DNA of 64,000 nucleotides from NCBI RefSeq assembly GCF_020164555.1, contig NZ_JAIQZB010000004.1, positions 124,001 through 188,000 on the forward strand, read 5' to 3'. The stretch comes from Salegentibacter lacus (GTDB lineage: Bacteria; Bacteroidota; Bacteroidia; Flavobacteriales; Flavobacteriaceae). The translations under genes were made by a program, and so were the position numbers. Shown here piece after piece: positions 26,954 to 36,334 of the stretch (its first letter is position 1; each line of letters opens with the position of its first letter). A model generated the notes under the pieces. It did no database searches, was not told where the DNA came from, and saw nothing but the letters and a program-made list of their open reading frames with translations.

Positions 26954-28627
26954 ATGAAGAAAATAGCTTTAAGCATTTTAGTGGTTCTTTTTATAAGCAC
27001 TATTTCTGCACAAGAAATGACAATGGACGAGGTTTATGAAGGTATTGAATTTGATATGCCGAGAGTACCTGAACCTGAATTTCCCGATTATTCGGTGAAA
27101 ATCACCGATTTTGGAGCTGAGGCCGGCGGACTAACAAAAAATACTAAAGCTATTGCCGATGCTATTGCCGATGTTCACGATAATGGTGGTGGAAAGGTCA
27201 TTATTCCTCGTGGAATTTGGCTTACCGGACCTATAGAATTCAAAAGTAATATCAACCTGCATTTGGAAGCCGGTGCCCTTTTACTTTTTAGTCGTGATTT
27301 TGATGATTATGAGTTGATAAAAACAAGTTTTGAAGGTTTAAATACGGTCAGAAATCAATCGCCAATTTCTGCCCTGGAAGTTGAAAATATCGCGATAACA
27401 GGAAAAGGGACTATTGATGGGAACGGAGATGCATGGCGTCCTGTGAAAAAGGGGAAAATGACCTCAAGTCAGTGGGAAACGCTCTTAAATTCAGGAGGGG
27501 TTCTTTCTGAAGATGAGAAAATGTGGTTTCCTTCAGAAAAATCAAAAAAAGGCCATGAAAGCAGTAGTAACTTTAACGTACCTGATTTAATTGATGATAA
27601 TGAATTAGCTTCAGTAAAGGATTTCCTTCGCCCTGTAATGGTAAGTATCGTTAAGAGTAAAAGCATTTTGTTGGACGGCCCCACTTTTCAAAATTCCCCG
27701 GCCTGGAATATTCACCCACTAATGAGTGAAAATGTGATTATAAGAAACTTAAATGTACGTAATCCCTGGTATTCCCAAAATGGGGACGGACTTGATTTAG
27801 AGTCCTGTAAGAATGCACTTATTTATAATAACACTTTTGATGTGGGTGATGACGCAATTTGTTTCAAATCTGGAAAAAACAAAGACGGTCGTGATCGCGG
27901 AATGCCAACGGAAAATGTAATTGTAAAAAACAATATAGTTTATCACGGGCACGGCGGTTTTGTAATTGGTAGTGAAATGTCTGGCGGGGTTAAGAATGTA
28001 CATGTTTCAAATTGTACTTTCATTGGAACCGATGTTGGTTTGCGTTTTAAAAGTACCCGTGGACGTGGAGGTGTAGTAGAAGATATATTTATAAGCGATA
28101 TAGATATGGTTGATATTCCTACAGAAACTATTCGTTTTAATATGTTTTACGGCGGAAACTCTCCTATCCTCGAAGGTGATCAGGATGCTGAAGATGAGGC
28201 TCGCGATGAAGAGCCTGAACCAGTGACTGAAGAAACTCCTTCTTTTAGAAATATTTCAATGAAGAATATTAGAGCCATTGGTTCAAAAAAGGCAGCATTT
28301 TTTATGGGTTTACCTGAAATGAGTCTTGAAAATGTAAGTCTTAAAAACGCGGTTTTTGAAGTAGAAGAAGGGATTACTGCCATTGATGCCGATGGCTTAA
28401 AACTAAAAGATGTAAAAGTGCTTTCAAAAGATGCCGCGCTAACTTTGTATAATAGCAAAAATGTTGAAGTAAAAGGATTGGAATACAGTGAAAATAACCA
28501 GCCTGCTGTTCGTGTGATGGGTGAAAAATCTGCTAACATAAATTTAAGTAAAAATGATTTTCCAGATTTAGAAACTCAGCTGCAAATTAATGATAAGGTT
28601 TCAGAATCTGTAATTAACGTAGATTAA
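26954..28627 (+). CDS. GH28 polygalacturonase (first copy)
   Basis: Hydrolyses alpha-1,4-galacturonan with inversion. It is 557 residues with a signal peptide ending at ISAQE. The beta-helix shows the GH28 catalytic set: NGDGLD (D278), GDDAICFKSG (D299/D300), GHGGFVIGSE (H333) and the LRFKSTRGRGG strand. An acidic insertion (EGDQDAEDEARDEEPEPVTEE, about 412-432) breaks the C-terminal half and has no counterpart in the second GH28 at 42 kb. It is the last gene of the enzyme operon; the gap after it carries the operator for the catabolic operon. Confidence 0.93.
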   Translation: MKKIALSILVVLFISTISAQEMTMDEVYEGIEFDMPRVPEPEFPDYSVKITDFGAEAGGLTKNTKAIADAIADVHDNGGGKVIIPRGIWLTGPIEFKSNINLHLEAGALLLFSRDFDDYELIKTSFEGLNTVRNQSPISALEVENIAITGKGTIDGNGDAWRPVKKGKMTSSQWETLLNSGGVLSEDEKMWFPSEKSKKGHESSSNFNVPDLIDDNELASVKDFLRPVMVSIVKSKSILLDGPTFQNSPAWNIHPLMSENVIIRNLNVRNPWYSQNGDGLDLESCKNALIYNNTFDVGDDAICFKSGKNKDGRDRGMPTENVIVKNNIVYHGHGGFVIGSEMSGGVKNVHVSNCTFIGTDVGLRFKSTRGRGGVVEDIFISDIDMVDIPTETIRFNMFYGGNSPILEGDQDAEDEARDEEPEPVTEETPSFRNISMKNIRAIGSKKAAFFMGLPEMSLENVSLKNAVFEVEEGITAIDADGLKLKDVKVLSKDAALTLYNSKNVEVKGLEYSENNQPAVRVMGEKSANINLSKNDFPDLETQLQINDKVSESVINVD

Positions 28628-28691
28628 ACATAGGACAGTAGAAATAAAGAGGTCCCAGAATTTGATTTTTAATACGTAAATGTTACATTTG

Positions 28692-28705
28692 TGTAATCGA
28701 TTACA
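28692..28705. promoter_or_regulatory. Operator palindrome upstream of kduI
   Basis: A second exact copy of TGTAATCGATTACA, again directly after TTTG (28688-28691). The region just before it (AAATGTTACATTTG) also resembles the sequence before the SusC copy (AAATGTTTACGTTTG), so the shared block is longer than the palindrome. It lies 90 bases before the kduI ATG and would control the whole catabolic operon. Confidence 0.78.
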
Positions 28706-28794
28706 TAATTTCAGGTATGTACAGGATGCTAAAATTGCAAGAAAATCTGAGATTGTAATCGCGTTATTTTTAATTAATCAAAAACCACGTAATT

Positions 28795-29631
28795 ATGACA
28801 AATTCAGAATTCAGATTTGCTCATCATCCCGATGATGTAAAGAAATATACAACGGAAGAATTGAGGGAACATTTTTTAATTCCTGAATTGTTCAAGAAAG
28901 ATGAAATCAATCTTACCTACACGATGTACGACCGCTATATTGCGGGTGGAGCTTTTCCGGTAAGCAAGAAAATTAAGCTTGATACCATAGACGATCTTAA
29001 AGCCGATTACTTTTTGGAGCGTCGTGAACTTGGCGTGATTAACGTAGGCGGAAAAGGAAAAATTACCGTAGACGGTGAAGTTTATGAACTTGGCCATAAA
29101 GAAGCTCTTTATGTGGGTCGCGGTAATAAAGAAGTGTTTTTTGAAGCTACCGATGGCGAACAGCCTTATTTCTACTTGAACTCTGCTCCGGCGCATAAAG
29201 AATATCCGGTAAAGAAAGTCACTTTAAATGATGCTGAGGTCGTAGAGCTTGGCGATAGTAAAACTTCTAATAAAAGAAGAATCAATAAGCTAATTGTAAA
29301 TAGTATTGTAGATACGTGTCAGTTGCAGATGGGGATGACAGAACTTATGGAAGGTAGTGTTTGGAATACAATGCCTCCACACACCCATACGCGTAGGATG
29401 GAAGTATATTTTTACTTCAACCTGGAAGAAGGGCAGAGTATTAGTCATTTTATGGGGCAGCCACACGAGACCCGTCATATTTTTATGAAAAACCACCAGG
29501 CGGTAATATCACCAGAGTGGTCTATTCACGCAGGTGCTGGAACTTCAAATTATATTTTTATTTGGGGAATGGCCGGAGAAAATCTCGACTATGGCGATAT
29601 GGATAAAGTAAGCCCGGAAGAATTAAAATAA
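28795..29631 (+). CDS. kduI: 5-dehydro-4-deoxy-D-glucuronate isomerase
   Basis: Cytoplasmic isomerase turning 5-keto-4-deoxyuronate (DKI) into 2,5-diketo-3-deoxygluconate (DKII). At 278 residues it equals the E. coli enzyme in length. The zinc ligands fall at the same positions as in that enzyme: H196 and H198 in PPHTHTRRME, E203, and H245 in EWSIHAGAG. It opens the catabolic operon, with kduD 7 bases behind. Its substrate is made by KdgF, encoded in the third unit at 46.6 kb. Confidence 0.97.
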   Translation: MTNSEFRFAHHPDDVKKYTTEELREHFLIPELFKKDEINLTYTMYDRYIAGGAFPVSKKIKLDTIDDLKADYFLERRELGVINVGGKGKITVDGEVYELGHKEALYVGRGNKEVFFEATDGEQPYFYLNSAPAHKEYPVKKVTLNDAEVVELGDSKTSNKRRINKLIVNSIVDTCQLQMGMTELMEGSVWNTMPPHTHTRRMEVYFYFNLEEGQSISHFMGQPHETRHIFMKNHQAVISPEWSIHAGAGTSNYIFIWGMAGENLDYGDMDKVSPEELK

Positions 29632-29638
29632 GGAGTAG

Positions 29639-30406
29639 ATGATAGAAGAAATGTTTAGTTTAAAAGGAAAAACAGCTTTAGTGACCGGTTGTAAACGCGG
29701 AATTGGTTTCGCTATGGCCGAAGCTTTAGCTGAGGCAGGCGCCGATATTTTGGGAGTTTCTGCTTCATTAGATCCGGAAGGTTCTAAAATTGAAAAACGT
29801 ATTAAAGAAATTGGAAGAAGCTTTAAAGGCTATCAATGTGATTTTTCCGATAGAAAATCGCTTTATGAGTTTATTGAAAAAATAAAGTCAGAGAATAGTC
29901 AGATTGATATTTTAGTAAATAATGCGGGTACAATTATGCGAAAACCTGCTGCTGAGCATCCCGATGAATATTGGGATAAGGTAATAGAAGTGAATCAAAA
30001 CGCACAGTTTATTCTTACCAGAGAGATTGGTAAAGAGATGGTAAAACGCGGAAGTGGAAAAGTGATTTTCACGGCTTCGCTACTTACTTTTCAGGGCGGA
30101 ATTACCGTGCCAGGCTATGCTGCTTCTAAAGGAGCGATTGGTCAGCTTACTAAAGCTTTCGCCAATGAATGGGCAGCTAAGGGCATTCAGGTAAATGCTA
30201 TTGCCCCGGGGTATATTGCTACCGATAATACGCAGGCTTTAAGGGAAGACCAAGACCGCAGTGAAGCTATTTTAGCACGAATCCCAGCCGGGCGTTGGGG
30301 TAAGCCGGAAGACTTTAAGGGTCCAACCTTATTACTGGCTTCGGCTGCCGGAAATTATATGAATGGATCGGTTATGCTGGTTGATGGTGGCTGGATGGGG
30401 CGATAA
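29639..30406 (+). CDS. kduD: 2-dehydro-3-deoxy-D-gluconate 5-dehydrogenase (SDR)
   Basis: Reduces 2,5-diketo-3-deoxygluconate to 2-keto-3-deoxygluconate (KDG) with NAD(P)H. The 255-residue short-chain dehydrogenase has the cofactor motif TGCKRGIG (16-23), NNAG (94-97), the catalytic Ser in FTASLL (S147) and YAASK (Y160, K164). It lies directly after kduI, the usual pairing, which fixes the specific assignment within the large SDR family. A start at the second Met (MFSLKG) is also possible. Confidence 0.93.
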   Translation: MIEEMFSLKGKTALVTGCKRGIGFAMAEALAEAGADILGVSASLDPEGSKIEKRIKEIGRSFKGYQCDFSDRKSLYEFIEKIKSENSQIDILVNNAGTIMRKPAAEHPDEYWDKVIEVNQNAQFILTREIGKEMVKRGSGKVIFTASLLTFQGGITVPGYAASKGAIGQLTKAFANEWAAKGIQVNAIAPGYIATDNTQALREDQDRSEAILARIPAGRWGKPEDFKGPTLLLASAAGNYMNGSVMLVDGGWMGR

Positions 30407-30442
30407 GATCACTTTTAACCAAGCTCTTCAAAAATAAAAAAT

Positions 30443-31846
30443 ATGAATAAAGAAAAATTTATAAAAGACAATTTTCTCCTGGATAATAAATATGCAGAGG
30501 AACTGTATACTAAATATGCTTCAAAGCAGCCAATTATAGATTACCACTGTCATTTATCTCCAAAAGAAATTGCTGAAGACAGGGTTTATGAAAATATCAC
30601 CCAGGTATGGATAGCCGGAGACCATTATAAATGGCGGGCTATGCGAACTTTGGGGATAGATGAAAAATTTATTACCGGGGATGCTTCAGATAAGGAGAAA
30701 TTTATGGCCTGGGCCAAAACAGTGCCGCATACCTTAAGAAATCCCTTATATCACTGGACGCATTTAGAATTGCAACGCTACTTCGGTATTGAGGAATTAT
30801 TGAATGAAGAATCTGCCGAGCGAATTTATGAAGAAGTAAACCAGCAATTGCAACAGCCCGAAAATTCATGTCGCGGACTTTTAAAGCAAATGAATGTTGA
30901 AACGGTTTGTACTACTGAAGATCCTGTAGATACTTTAAAATATCACCAGCAATTAGCAGAAAGTGATTTTGAAATAAAGGTAAGTACGGCATTTCGCCCT
31001 GACAAATCCATTCTAATTGATGCAGAAGGGTATAATGAGTACCTGGATAAACTAGGTGAAGTCGCTGAGATCTCGATAGATTCTTATGAAGATCTTCGAA
31101 ATGCGCTACGAAAGCGAATTCAGCATTTTGATGAAAATGGCTGCAAGTTATGTGATCACGGGTTGAACTTCATTTCCTCGGAGAACTTTACTGAAAATGA
31201 GGTAAATCAGATTTTTAGTAAAAAACGAGAAGGAGAAGATATTTCAGATTTAGAAGCTGAAAAATTTAAAAGTGCAATTTTATTGTTCCTTGGTGAAACC
31301 TACCACGAGTTTGGCTGGGTGCAACAATTCCATTTAGGCGCTTTACGTAATAATAATAAACGTATGCTGCGCCAGCTTGGCCCGGATACCGGTTGGGATT
31401 CTATTGGCGATTACCAGCAGGCTGAAAATCTTTCAGCATTCCTTGACACCCTTGATGGGAAGGATAAATTAACAAAAACCATTTTATATAATCTGAATCC
31501 CTCAGATAATGAAGTTTTTGCCACGATGATTGGAAACTTCAACGATGGCAGTATAAAAGGAAAAGTACAACTTGGTTCCGGCTGGTGGTTTTTAGACCAA
31601 AAAGACGGAATTATAAAGCAACTTAATGCCCTTTCCAATATGGGACTGGTGAGCTGTTTTATAGGCATGCTTACAGATTCCAGAAGTTTCCTTTCTTACC
31701 CGAGACACGAATATTTTAGAAGGGTGGTTTGTAATTTATTTGGCCATGAAATGGCCAGCGGAGAATTACCCGACGATATTGAGCTTGTTGGTAAAACAGT
31801 AGCTGATATTAGTTATAATAATGCTAAAGAATATTTCGATTTTTAA
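30443..31846 (+). CDS. uxaC: Uronate isomerase
   Basis: Converts D-galacturonate to D-tagaturonate and D-glucuronate to D-fructuronate. It is 467 residues, the standard length of this amidohydrolase-fold enzyme. The metal-binding start YHCHLSPKEIAED, the block WIAGDHYKWRAMRTLG and the conserved FHLGALRNNNKRM are all present, as is GWDSIGDYQQAENLS. It provides the entry for saturated galacturonate released by GH28. It overlaps kdgK by a single base. Confidence 0.96.
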   Translation: MNKEKFIKDNFLLDNKYAEELYTKYASKQPIIDYHCHLSPKEIAEDRVYENITQVWIAGDHYKWRAMRTLGIDEKFITGDASDKEKFMAWAKTVPHTLRNPLYHWTHLELQRYFGIEELLNEESAERIYEEVNQQLQQPENSCRGLLKQMNVETVCTTEDPVDTLKYHQQLAESDFEIKVSTAFRPDKSILIDAEGYNEYLDKLGEVAEISIDSYEDLRNALRKRIQHFDENGCKLCDHGLNFISSENFTENEVNQIFSKKREGEDISDLEAEKFKSAILLFLGETYHEFGWVQQFHLGALRNNNKRMLRQLGPDTGWDSIGDYQQAENLSAFLDTLDGKDKLTKTILYNLNPSDNEVFATMIGNFNDGSIKGKVQLGSGWWFLDQKDGIIKQLNALSNMGLVSCFIGMLTDSRSFLSYPRHEYFRRVVCNLFGHEMASGELPDDIELVGKTVADISYNNAKEYFDF

Positions 31847-32871
31847 TGGGAAAGTCAGGCGAAAATAAAGGGAAAGTAGTGACTTTTGGCGAAGTGCTGA
31901 TGCGTTTATCTCCTGCTGGAAATAAAAAGCTTCAGCAAGCTGACAGTTTAGAATTTTTCTTTGGCGGTACAGAGCTGAATGTTGCGGAATCCCTATCTTA
32001 TTTTGGCTTGGAAGTAACCCATGTTTCCAATGTTTCCAATGATTTGGTAGGGGAGGCCGCTTTGGCTTTTATCCGTCAGTTTGGGGTAGATGTTTCGGCA
32101 ATAAAAAAAGTAGATCACCCATTGGGACTTTATTTTCTGGAAGTTGGAGCCGCTATGCGCCCTAGTCAAATAGCCTATAACCGTCTGAATGCCGCTTTTG
32201 CAAATATTTCTCCCGAGGATGTAGACTGGGCGAATATTCTTAAAGATGCCGCCTATTTTCATTGGACGGGGATCACTCCCGGAATTTCACAAAATGCTTA
32301 TGAAACGCTAAAGACAGGACTTAAAGAAGCTAAAAAACAAGGAGTAACAGTTTCAGCCGATCCGGCATATCGGAGCAATCTATGGAAGTATGGCAGGGAA
32401 GGCCGTGAAGTCCTGGCAGAGCTTACCGGGCTTTCTAATATTTTTATCGGCGGAGTGAATGAGATCAATGAAATTCTAAAAACCGATTTTGAATTTAGCG
32501 AAGAAGGATTTATTAACGCAAGCAAAAAGCTGATGAAAACGTATCCTTCAATCGAAAAGGTTTTCGACAAGGTACGCACCGGTCTTAGTGCTTCCTGGCA
32601 GAAAATTTACGGACAGGCCTGGACGGGTACCGAATATATAACTACCCAAGAACTTGAAATCACTGATGTTGTAGATAGAATTGGTACCGGAGATGCTTAT
32701 GCTGCCGGAATTTTATATGGTTTGCAACATTTTGATGATCAAAAAACACTGGAGTTTGCCAATGCGGCTTGTGCTCTAAAGCATACTATTTTAGGAGATG
32801 CGAACCTGGTTAGTGTAGAGGAAGTAATGGAAGTTACCCGGGGAAATACCGGCGGAAGAATTAAAAGATAA
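31846..32871 (+). CDS. kdgK: 2-keto-3-deoxygluconate kinase (PfkB family)
   Basis: Phosphorylates KDG to KDPG, where the unsaturated-uronate, tagaturonate and fructuronate branches meet. The 341-residue protein has the PfkB N-terminal motif GGTELNVAESLSYFG and the C-terminal signature DRIGTGDAYAAGILYG with the catalytic Asp. The family is broad, but the position between uxaC and eda makes KDG the natural substrate. Its ATG overlaps the uxaC stop by one base; eda starts 15 bases later. Confidence 0.94.
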   Translation: MGKSGENKGKVVTFGEVLMRLSPAGNKKLQQADSLEFFFGGTELNVAESLSYFGLEVTHVSNVSNDLVGEAALAFIRQFGVDVSAIKKVDHPLGLYFLEVGAAMRPSQIAYNRLNAAFANISPEDVDWANILKDAAYFHWTGITPGISQNAYETLKTGLKEAKKQGVTVSADPAYRSNLWKYGREGREVLAELTGLSNIFIGGVNEINEILKTDFEFSEEGFINASKKLMKTYPSIEKVFDKVRTGLSASWQKIYGQAWTGTEYITTQELEITDVVDRIGTGDAYAAGILYGLQHFDDQKTLEFANAACALKHTILGDANLVSVEEVMEVTRGNTGGRIKR

Positions 32872-32886
32872 TATTCAGAAAAAAAT

Positions 32887-33558
32887 ATGGCAAAATATAC
32901 AAGGATAGATACAGTACAGGTTATGAAGGAAACGGGCATAGTCCCTGTTTTCTATCATAAAGACCTGGAGGTTTGTAAAAAAGTGGTAAAATCTTGTTAT
33001 GATGGTGGCGCCAGAGTTTTTGAGTTTACCAACCGTGGCGATTTTGCTCACGAGGTTTTTGCGGAATTAAATAAATATGTTTCCGAAGAATTAGATGGGA
33101 TGATTCTTGGCGTGGGCTCAATTATCGATGAAGGAACTACTTCATTATACCTTCAGCTTGGTGCTAATTTTATAGTATCTCCTATTGTACAAGCAGAAAT
33201 GGCCAAAACCTGTAACCGTAGAAAAGTAGCCTGGATTCCAGGTTGTGGAACTGTTACTGAAATTTCTTATGCGCAGGAATTAGGTGCAGAAGTTGTGAAA
33301 ATCTTTCCCGGCGCGCAAGTTGGCGGGCCTTCGTTTGTAAAAGCCGTTAAAGGACCAATGCCCTGGAGTAGTATAATGCCTACGGGCGGAGTTAGTCCTT
33401 CTGAGGAAAATTTAAAAGAGTGGTTCGATTCAGGAGTCCACTGCGTAGGAATAGGATCAAAATTATTTCAGAAGAATACAGATGGTACTTTTGACTACAA
33501 GGAGATATCGAGAAGAGTAAAGTCGGCCCTTGAAATCGTTAAAAAATTGAAGTCATGA
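32887..33558 (+). CDS. eda: KDPG aldolase (2-keto-3-deoxy-6-phosphogluconate aldolase)
   Basis: Class I aldolase splitting KDPG into pyruvate and glyceraldehyde-3-phosphate. The 223-residue protein has the Schiff-base Lys in VVKIFPG (K138), the EFTNRG motif (E46, R50) that replaces the usual E.TLR in many Bacteroidota homologues, and the phosphate-binding PTGGVS loop. It completes the pathway and is coupled to dctP by an ATGA overlap. Confidence 0.95.
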   Translation: MAKYTRIDTVQVMKETGIVPVFYHKDLEVCKKVVKSCYDGGARVFEFTNRGDFAHEVFAELNKYVSEELDGMILGVGSIIDEGTTSLYLQLGANFIVSPIVQAEMAKTCNRRKVAWIPGCGTVTEISYAQELGAEVVKIFPGAQVGGPSFVKAVKGPMPWSSIMPTGGVSPSEENLKEWFDSGVHCVGIGSKLFQKNTDGTFDYKEISRRVKSALEIVKKLKS

Positions 33559-34550
33559 GAAATTTACAATTTTTTCGTGCTTTAAAAATTAGTTTCTGTT
33601 TCATAGTGATTTTCAGTCTTAGCGCATGCGACGCGATAAAAAGGGATGTTACTGTTATAAAATTAGGTCACGGTTTAGATACTTCACACCCTGTGCACGA
33701 AGCGATGCTATTTATGGCAGAGCGTGCTAAAGAAAAATCAAATGGCAGTATAGAAATTGATATTTACCCTAATCAGCAATTAGGATCAGAGCGGGAATCT
33801 TTGGAACTCCTTCAAATTGGTAGTTTGGGAATGACTAAGGTTTCAACTGGAGTTTTAGAGAATTTTATTCCTAGTTTAAAGGTTTTCGGACTTCCTTTTT
33901 TATTCCGGGACCGCGAACATCGGTTTAAAGTTTTGGAGAGTGAATTAGGAGAGAAACTTTTAAATGATGGGATAGGAAAACGATTGAAAGGTCTAACCTT
34001 TTATGATGCTGGAAGTAGAAGCTTTTACGGTAAAGAACCAATGGATAGTCCGGAAGACCTGGAAGGCCTTAAACTTCGGGTTATGGAAAGTAATACTGCA
34101 ATGAATATGGTGCAAATGCTTGGTGGCTCGCCAACACCAATTGCCTGGGGCGAACTTTACACGGCCTTACAACAGGGAATAGTAGATGGGGCGGAGAATA
34201 ACCTGCCTAGTTTCTATTTGTCCAGACATTACGAAGTGTGTAAATTTTATATGGTAGATGAGCATACCGCGCTTCCAGATGAGTTGCTTATAAGTACAAT
34301 GGTTTGGAATAAACTATCAGAAGAAGAAAAAGTATGGCTCAAAGAGGCTGCTATGGAATCCTCGGAACATGAAAAAAAATTATGGCGAGAGGCCGAATTA
34401 GAAGCCTTGGAAGCAATACAAGAAGCTGGGGTAAAAGTAACATATCCTGAAAAGGAGAAATTTAGGGAAATGGTACAACCGATGTATGAAGAATTTTCCA
34501 AAGACCCGGAAATGAAGAAAATCATTGACGCCATACAGGCAGTAAAATAA
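33555..34550 (+). CDS. TRAP transporter substrate-binding lipoprotein (DctP type)
   Basis: Binds an organic acid in the periplasm and delivers it to the DctQM membrane pair. The 331-residue protein has a lipoprotein signal (FSLSACDA, Cys about 25) and the TRAP binding core, including LGHGLDTSHPVHEAM, PNQQLGSERESLELLQIG and the carboxylate-binding Arg in LKLRVMES. Being lipid-anchored is less usual than the free periplasmic form. Inside a uronate catabolic operon the ligand is most likely galacturonate, glucuronate or an unsaturated uronate. Known uronate TRAP systems from other phyla support this. Confidence 0.92.
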   Translation: MRNLQFFRALKISFCFIVIFSLSACDAIKRDVTVIKLGHGLDTSHPVHEAMLFMAERAKEKSNGSIEIDIYPNQQLGSERESLELLQIGSLGMTKVSTGVLENFIPSLKVFGLPFLFRDREHRFKVLESELGEKLLNDGIGKRLKGLTFYDAGSRSFYGKEPMDSPEDLEGLKLRVMESNTAMNMVQMLGGSPTPIAWGELYTALQQGIVDGAENNLPSFYLSRHYEVCKFYMVDEHTALPDELLISTMVWNKLSEEEKVWLKEAAMESSEHEKKLWREAELEALEAIQEAGVKVTYPEKEKFREMVQPMYEEFSKDPEMKKIIDAIQAVK

Positions 34551-34555
34551 AGATT

Positions 34556-35023
34556 ATGAAACTAATTCTTGATAAAATTTTAGGCTCGCTGCTAGTGTTT
34601 TTAATGGTAGTTATGGTTACAGCAGTTTCCTGGCAAGTGTTTTCCAGGTATATCCTTCAGTCCTCCAGTTCGTTTACTGAAGAGATTGCACGTTATTTAT
34701 TAATATGGATTGGCATATTGGGTGCAGCTTTCATAGCTGGCCAGCAACAACACCTTTCCATAGATATTTTAGCTCCCAAACTAAGCCCGAAAAATCGAAT
34801 AAAACTTCGAATGGGAATTAATGTGCTTATTATTCTTTTCTGTCTTTTGGTGCTGGTTATTGGTGGTAGTAACCTGGTTTATTTGAATTATTTACTAGGA
34901 CAAACCTCGGCAGCACTTAATATTCCCCTTGGAGCAGTTTATACTGTTATTCCTATAAGTGGAGTGCTTGTGATAATTTATAAAGTAAATGAACTATTGA
35001 ACCCTAAACAGTATTTAGTATGA
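34556..35023 (+). CDS. TRAP transporter small permease (DctQ type)
   Basis: Small membrane subunit of the TRAP uronate carrier, 155 residues with four predicted membrane spans. The family motif is visible in SSSFTEEIARYLLIWIGILG (about 37-56), followed by GQQQHLSID. It lies 5 bases after the binding protein and overlaps the large permease by ATGA. Its role is structural, joining binding protein and transporter. The family call is secure from motif and context. Confidence 0.92.
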   Translation: MKLILDKILGSLLVFLMVVMVTAVSWQVFSRYILQSSSSFTEEIARYLLIWIGILGAAFIAGQQQHLSIDILAPKLSPKNRIKLRMGINVLIILFCLLVLVIGGSNLVYLNYLLGQTSAALNIPLGAVYTVIPISGVLVIIYKVNELLNPKQYLV

Positions 35024-36309
35024 TGTTAGAAGTATTAATACTGGTAATTTCTTTTATAATTCTCCTGAGTATTGGGGTGCCGGTAGCCTGGTCTATTGGT
35101 ATATCCTGTGTACTCACCATGTTGGTTTCCATAGATTCCATGGCAGCTTATACTACGGTAGCGCAAAGAATGGCAACAGGTTTGGATAGTTTCTCCTTAT
35201 TGGCTATTCCATTTTTTATCCTGGCGGGACAAATTATGAATCAGGGCGGGATTGCAACGAAACTTATAGATTTTGCCAAAGCGCTTATTGGAGCGCTCCC
35301 CGGCGGATTAATTTATGTAAATGTCATTGCGGCAATGCTTTTTGGTGCTATTTCAGGTTCTGCAGTAGCAGCAACTTCTGCTATTGGTGGAATTTTGGGC
35401 CCAAGAATGGAGAAAGAAAACTATTCAAGAGAGTTTGGTGCAGCCATAAACGTTACAGCCTCTACGACAGGTTTGGTGATTCCGCCTTCTAACGTCCTCA
35501 TAGTTTATTCCCTGGCCAGTGGTGGAGTATCTATTGCTGCTCTTTTCCTTGCGGGTTATATTCCCGGGATTTTGATGGGACTGGCCCTAATGCTTACCGC
35601 AGCTGTATGGATTAAAAAGAAAAAATATCCACCGGGGGAGAGAAGCAGTTTTAAAAGAATTGGCTATACTTTTTTAGATGCTTTTCCTAGTTTATTCTTA
35701 CTTATCGTAGTAATTGGAGGTATTGTGACGGGGATATTTACAGCAACAGAGGCTTCGGCTATTGCCGTTTTGTACACCCTAATCCTTTCAGGGATATACC
35801 GGCAATTAAATTTGAAAAAGCTGTATAATATATTTCTTAGCTCGGTTGGAACAACAGCCATAGTTATGTTGCTTATAGCTACATCTATGAGTATGTCCTG
35901 GGTAATGTCTTTTGAAAATATCCCACAATCGGTGAGTGAGGTTTTACTCGGCTTAAGCGACAATAAGTTTGTGATACTTTTGATAATCAATCTTTTACTT
36001 TTGTTTGTAGGGACTTTTATGGATATGACCCCTGCCATCCTGATTTTTACGCCAATATTTTTACCGGTAATGGAAAACCTGGGTATAGATCCGGTACATT
36101 TTGGGATTATAATGGTAATGAATTTATGTGTTGGCCTATGTACACCACCGGTAGGCGCGGTGCTCTTTATCGGTGTTAGTGTTGCTAAAACAACCATACA
36201 AAAAGTAATTAAGCCCTTGTTACCGCTTTATGTGGTAATGGCCATTGTACTTTTACTTATCACTTTTATCCCGGCGCTCAGCCTTTGGTTACCGGCCTTA
36301 TTTGAATAA
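35020..36309 (+). CDS. TRAP transporter large permease (DctM type)
   Basis: Sodium- or proton-coupled transport subunit, 429 residues, with about a dozen hydrophobic spans. Landmarks of the family are FILAGQIMNQGGIA, the GAISGSAVAATSAIGGIL loop, and NVTASTTGLVIPPSNVLIVY. The start is either the first or second of two adjacent ATG codons. With DctP and DctQ it completes a three-part carrier for uronate monomers. Such carriers are uncommon in Bacteroidota polysaccharide loci, where MFS hexuronate permeases are more usual. Confidence 0.93.
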   Translation: MMLEVLILVISFIILLSIGVPVAWSIGISCVLTMLVSIDSMAAYTTVAQRMATGLDSFSLLAIPFFILAGQIMNQGGIATKLIDFAKALIGALPGGLIYVNVIAAMLFGAISGSAVAATSAIGGILGPRMEKENYSREFGAAINVTASTTGLVIPPSNVLIVYSLASGGVSIAALFLAGYIPGILMGLALMLTAAVWIKKKKYPPGERSSFKRIGYTFLDAFPSLFLLIVVIGGIVTGIFTATEASAIAVLYTLILSGIYRQLNLKKLYNIFLSSVGTTAIVMLLIATSMSMSWVMSFENIPQSVSEVLLGLSDNKFVILLIINLLLLFVGTFMDMTPAILIFTPIFLPVMENLGIDPVHFGIIMVMNLCVGLCTPPVGAVLFIGVSVAKTTIQKVIKPLLPLYVVMAIVLLLITFIPALSLWLPALFE

Positions 36310-36334
36310 TTAATTATTCCGAAAATCTAATATT

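Noticed and set aside
35664-36197. A 177-codon minus-strand open frame
   Set aside because: Antisense to the hydrophobic DctM gene, a common source of long false frames.
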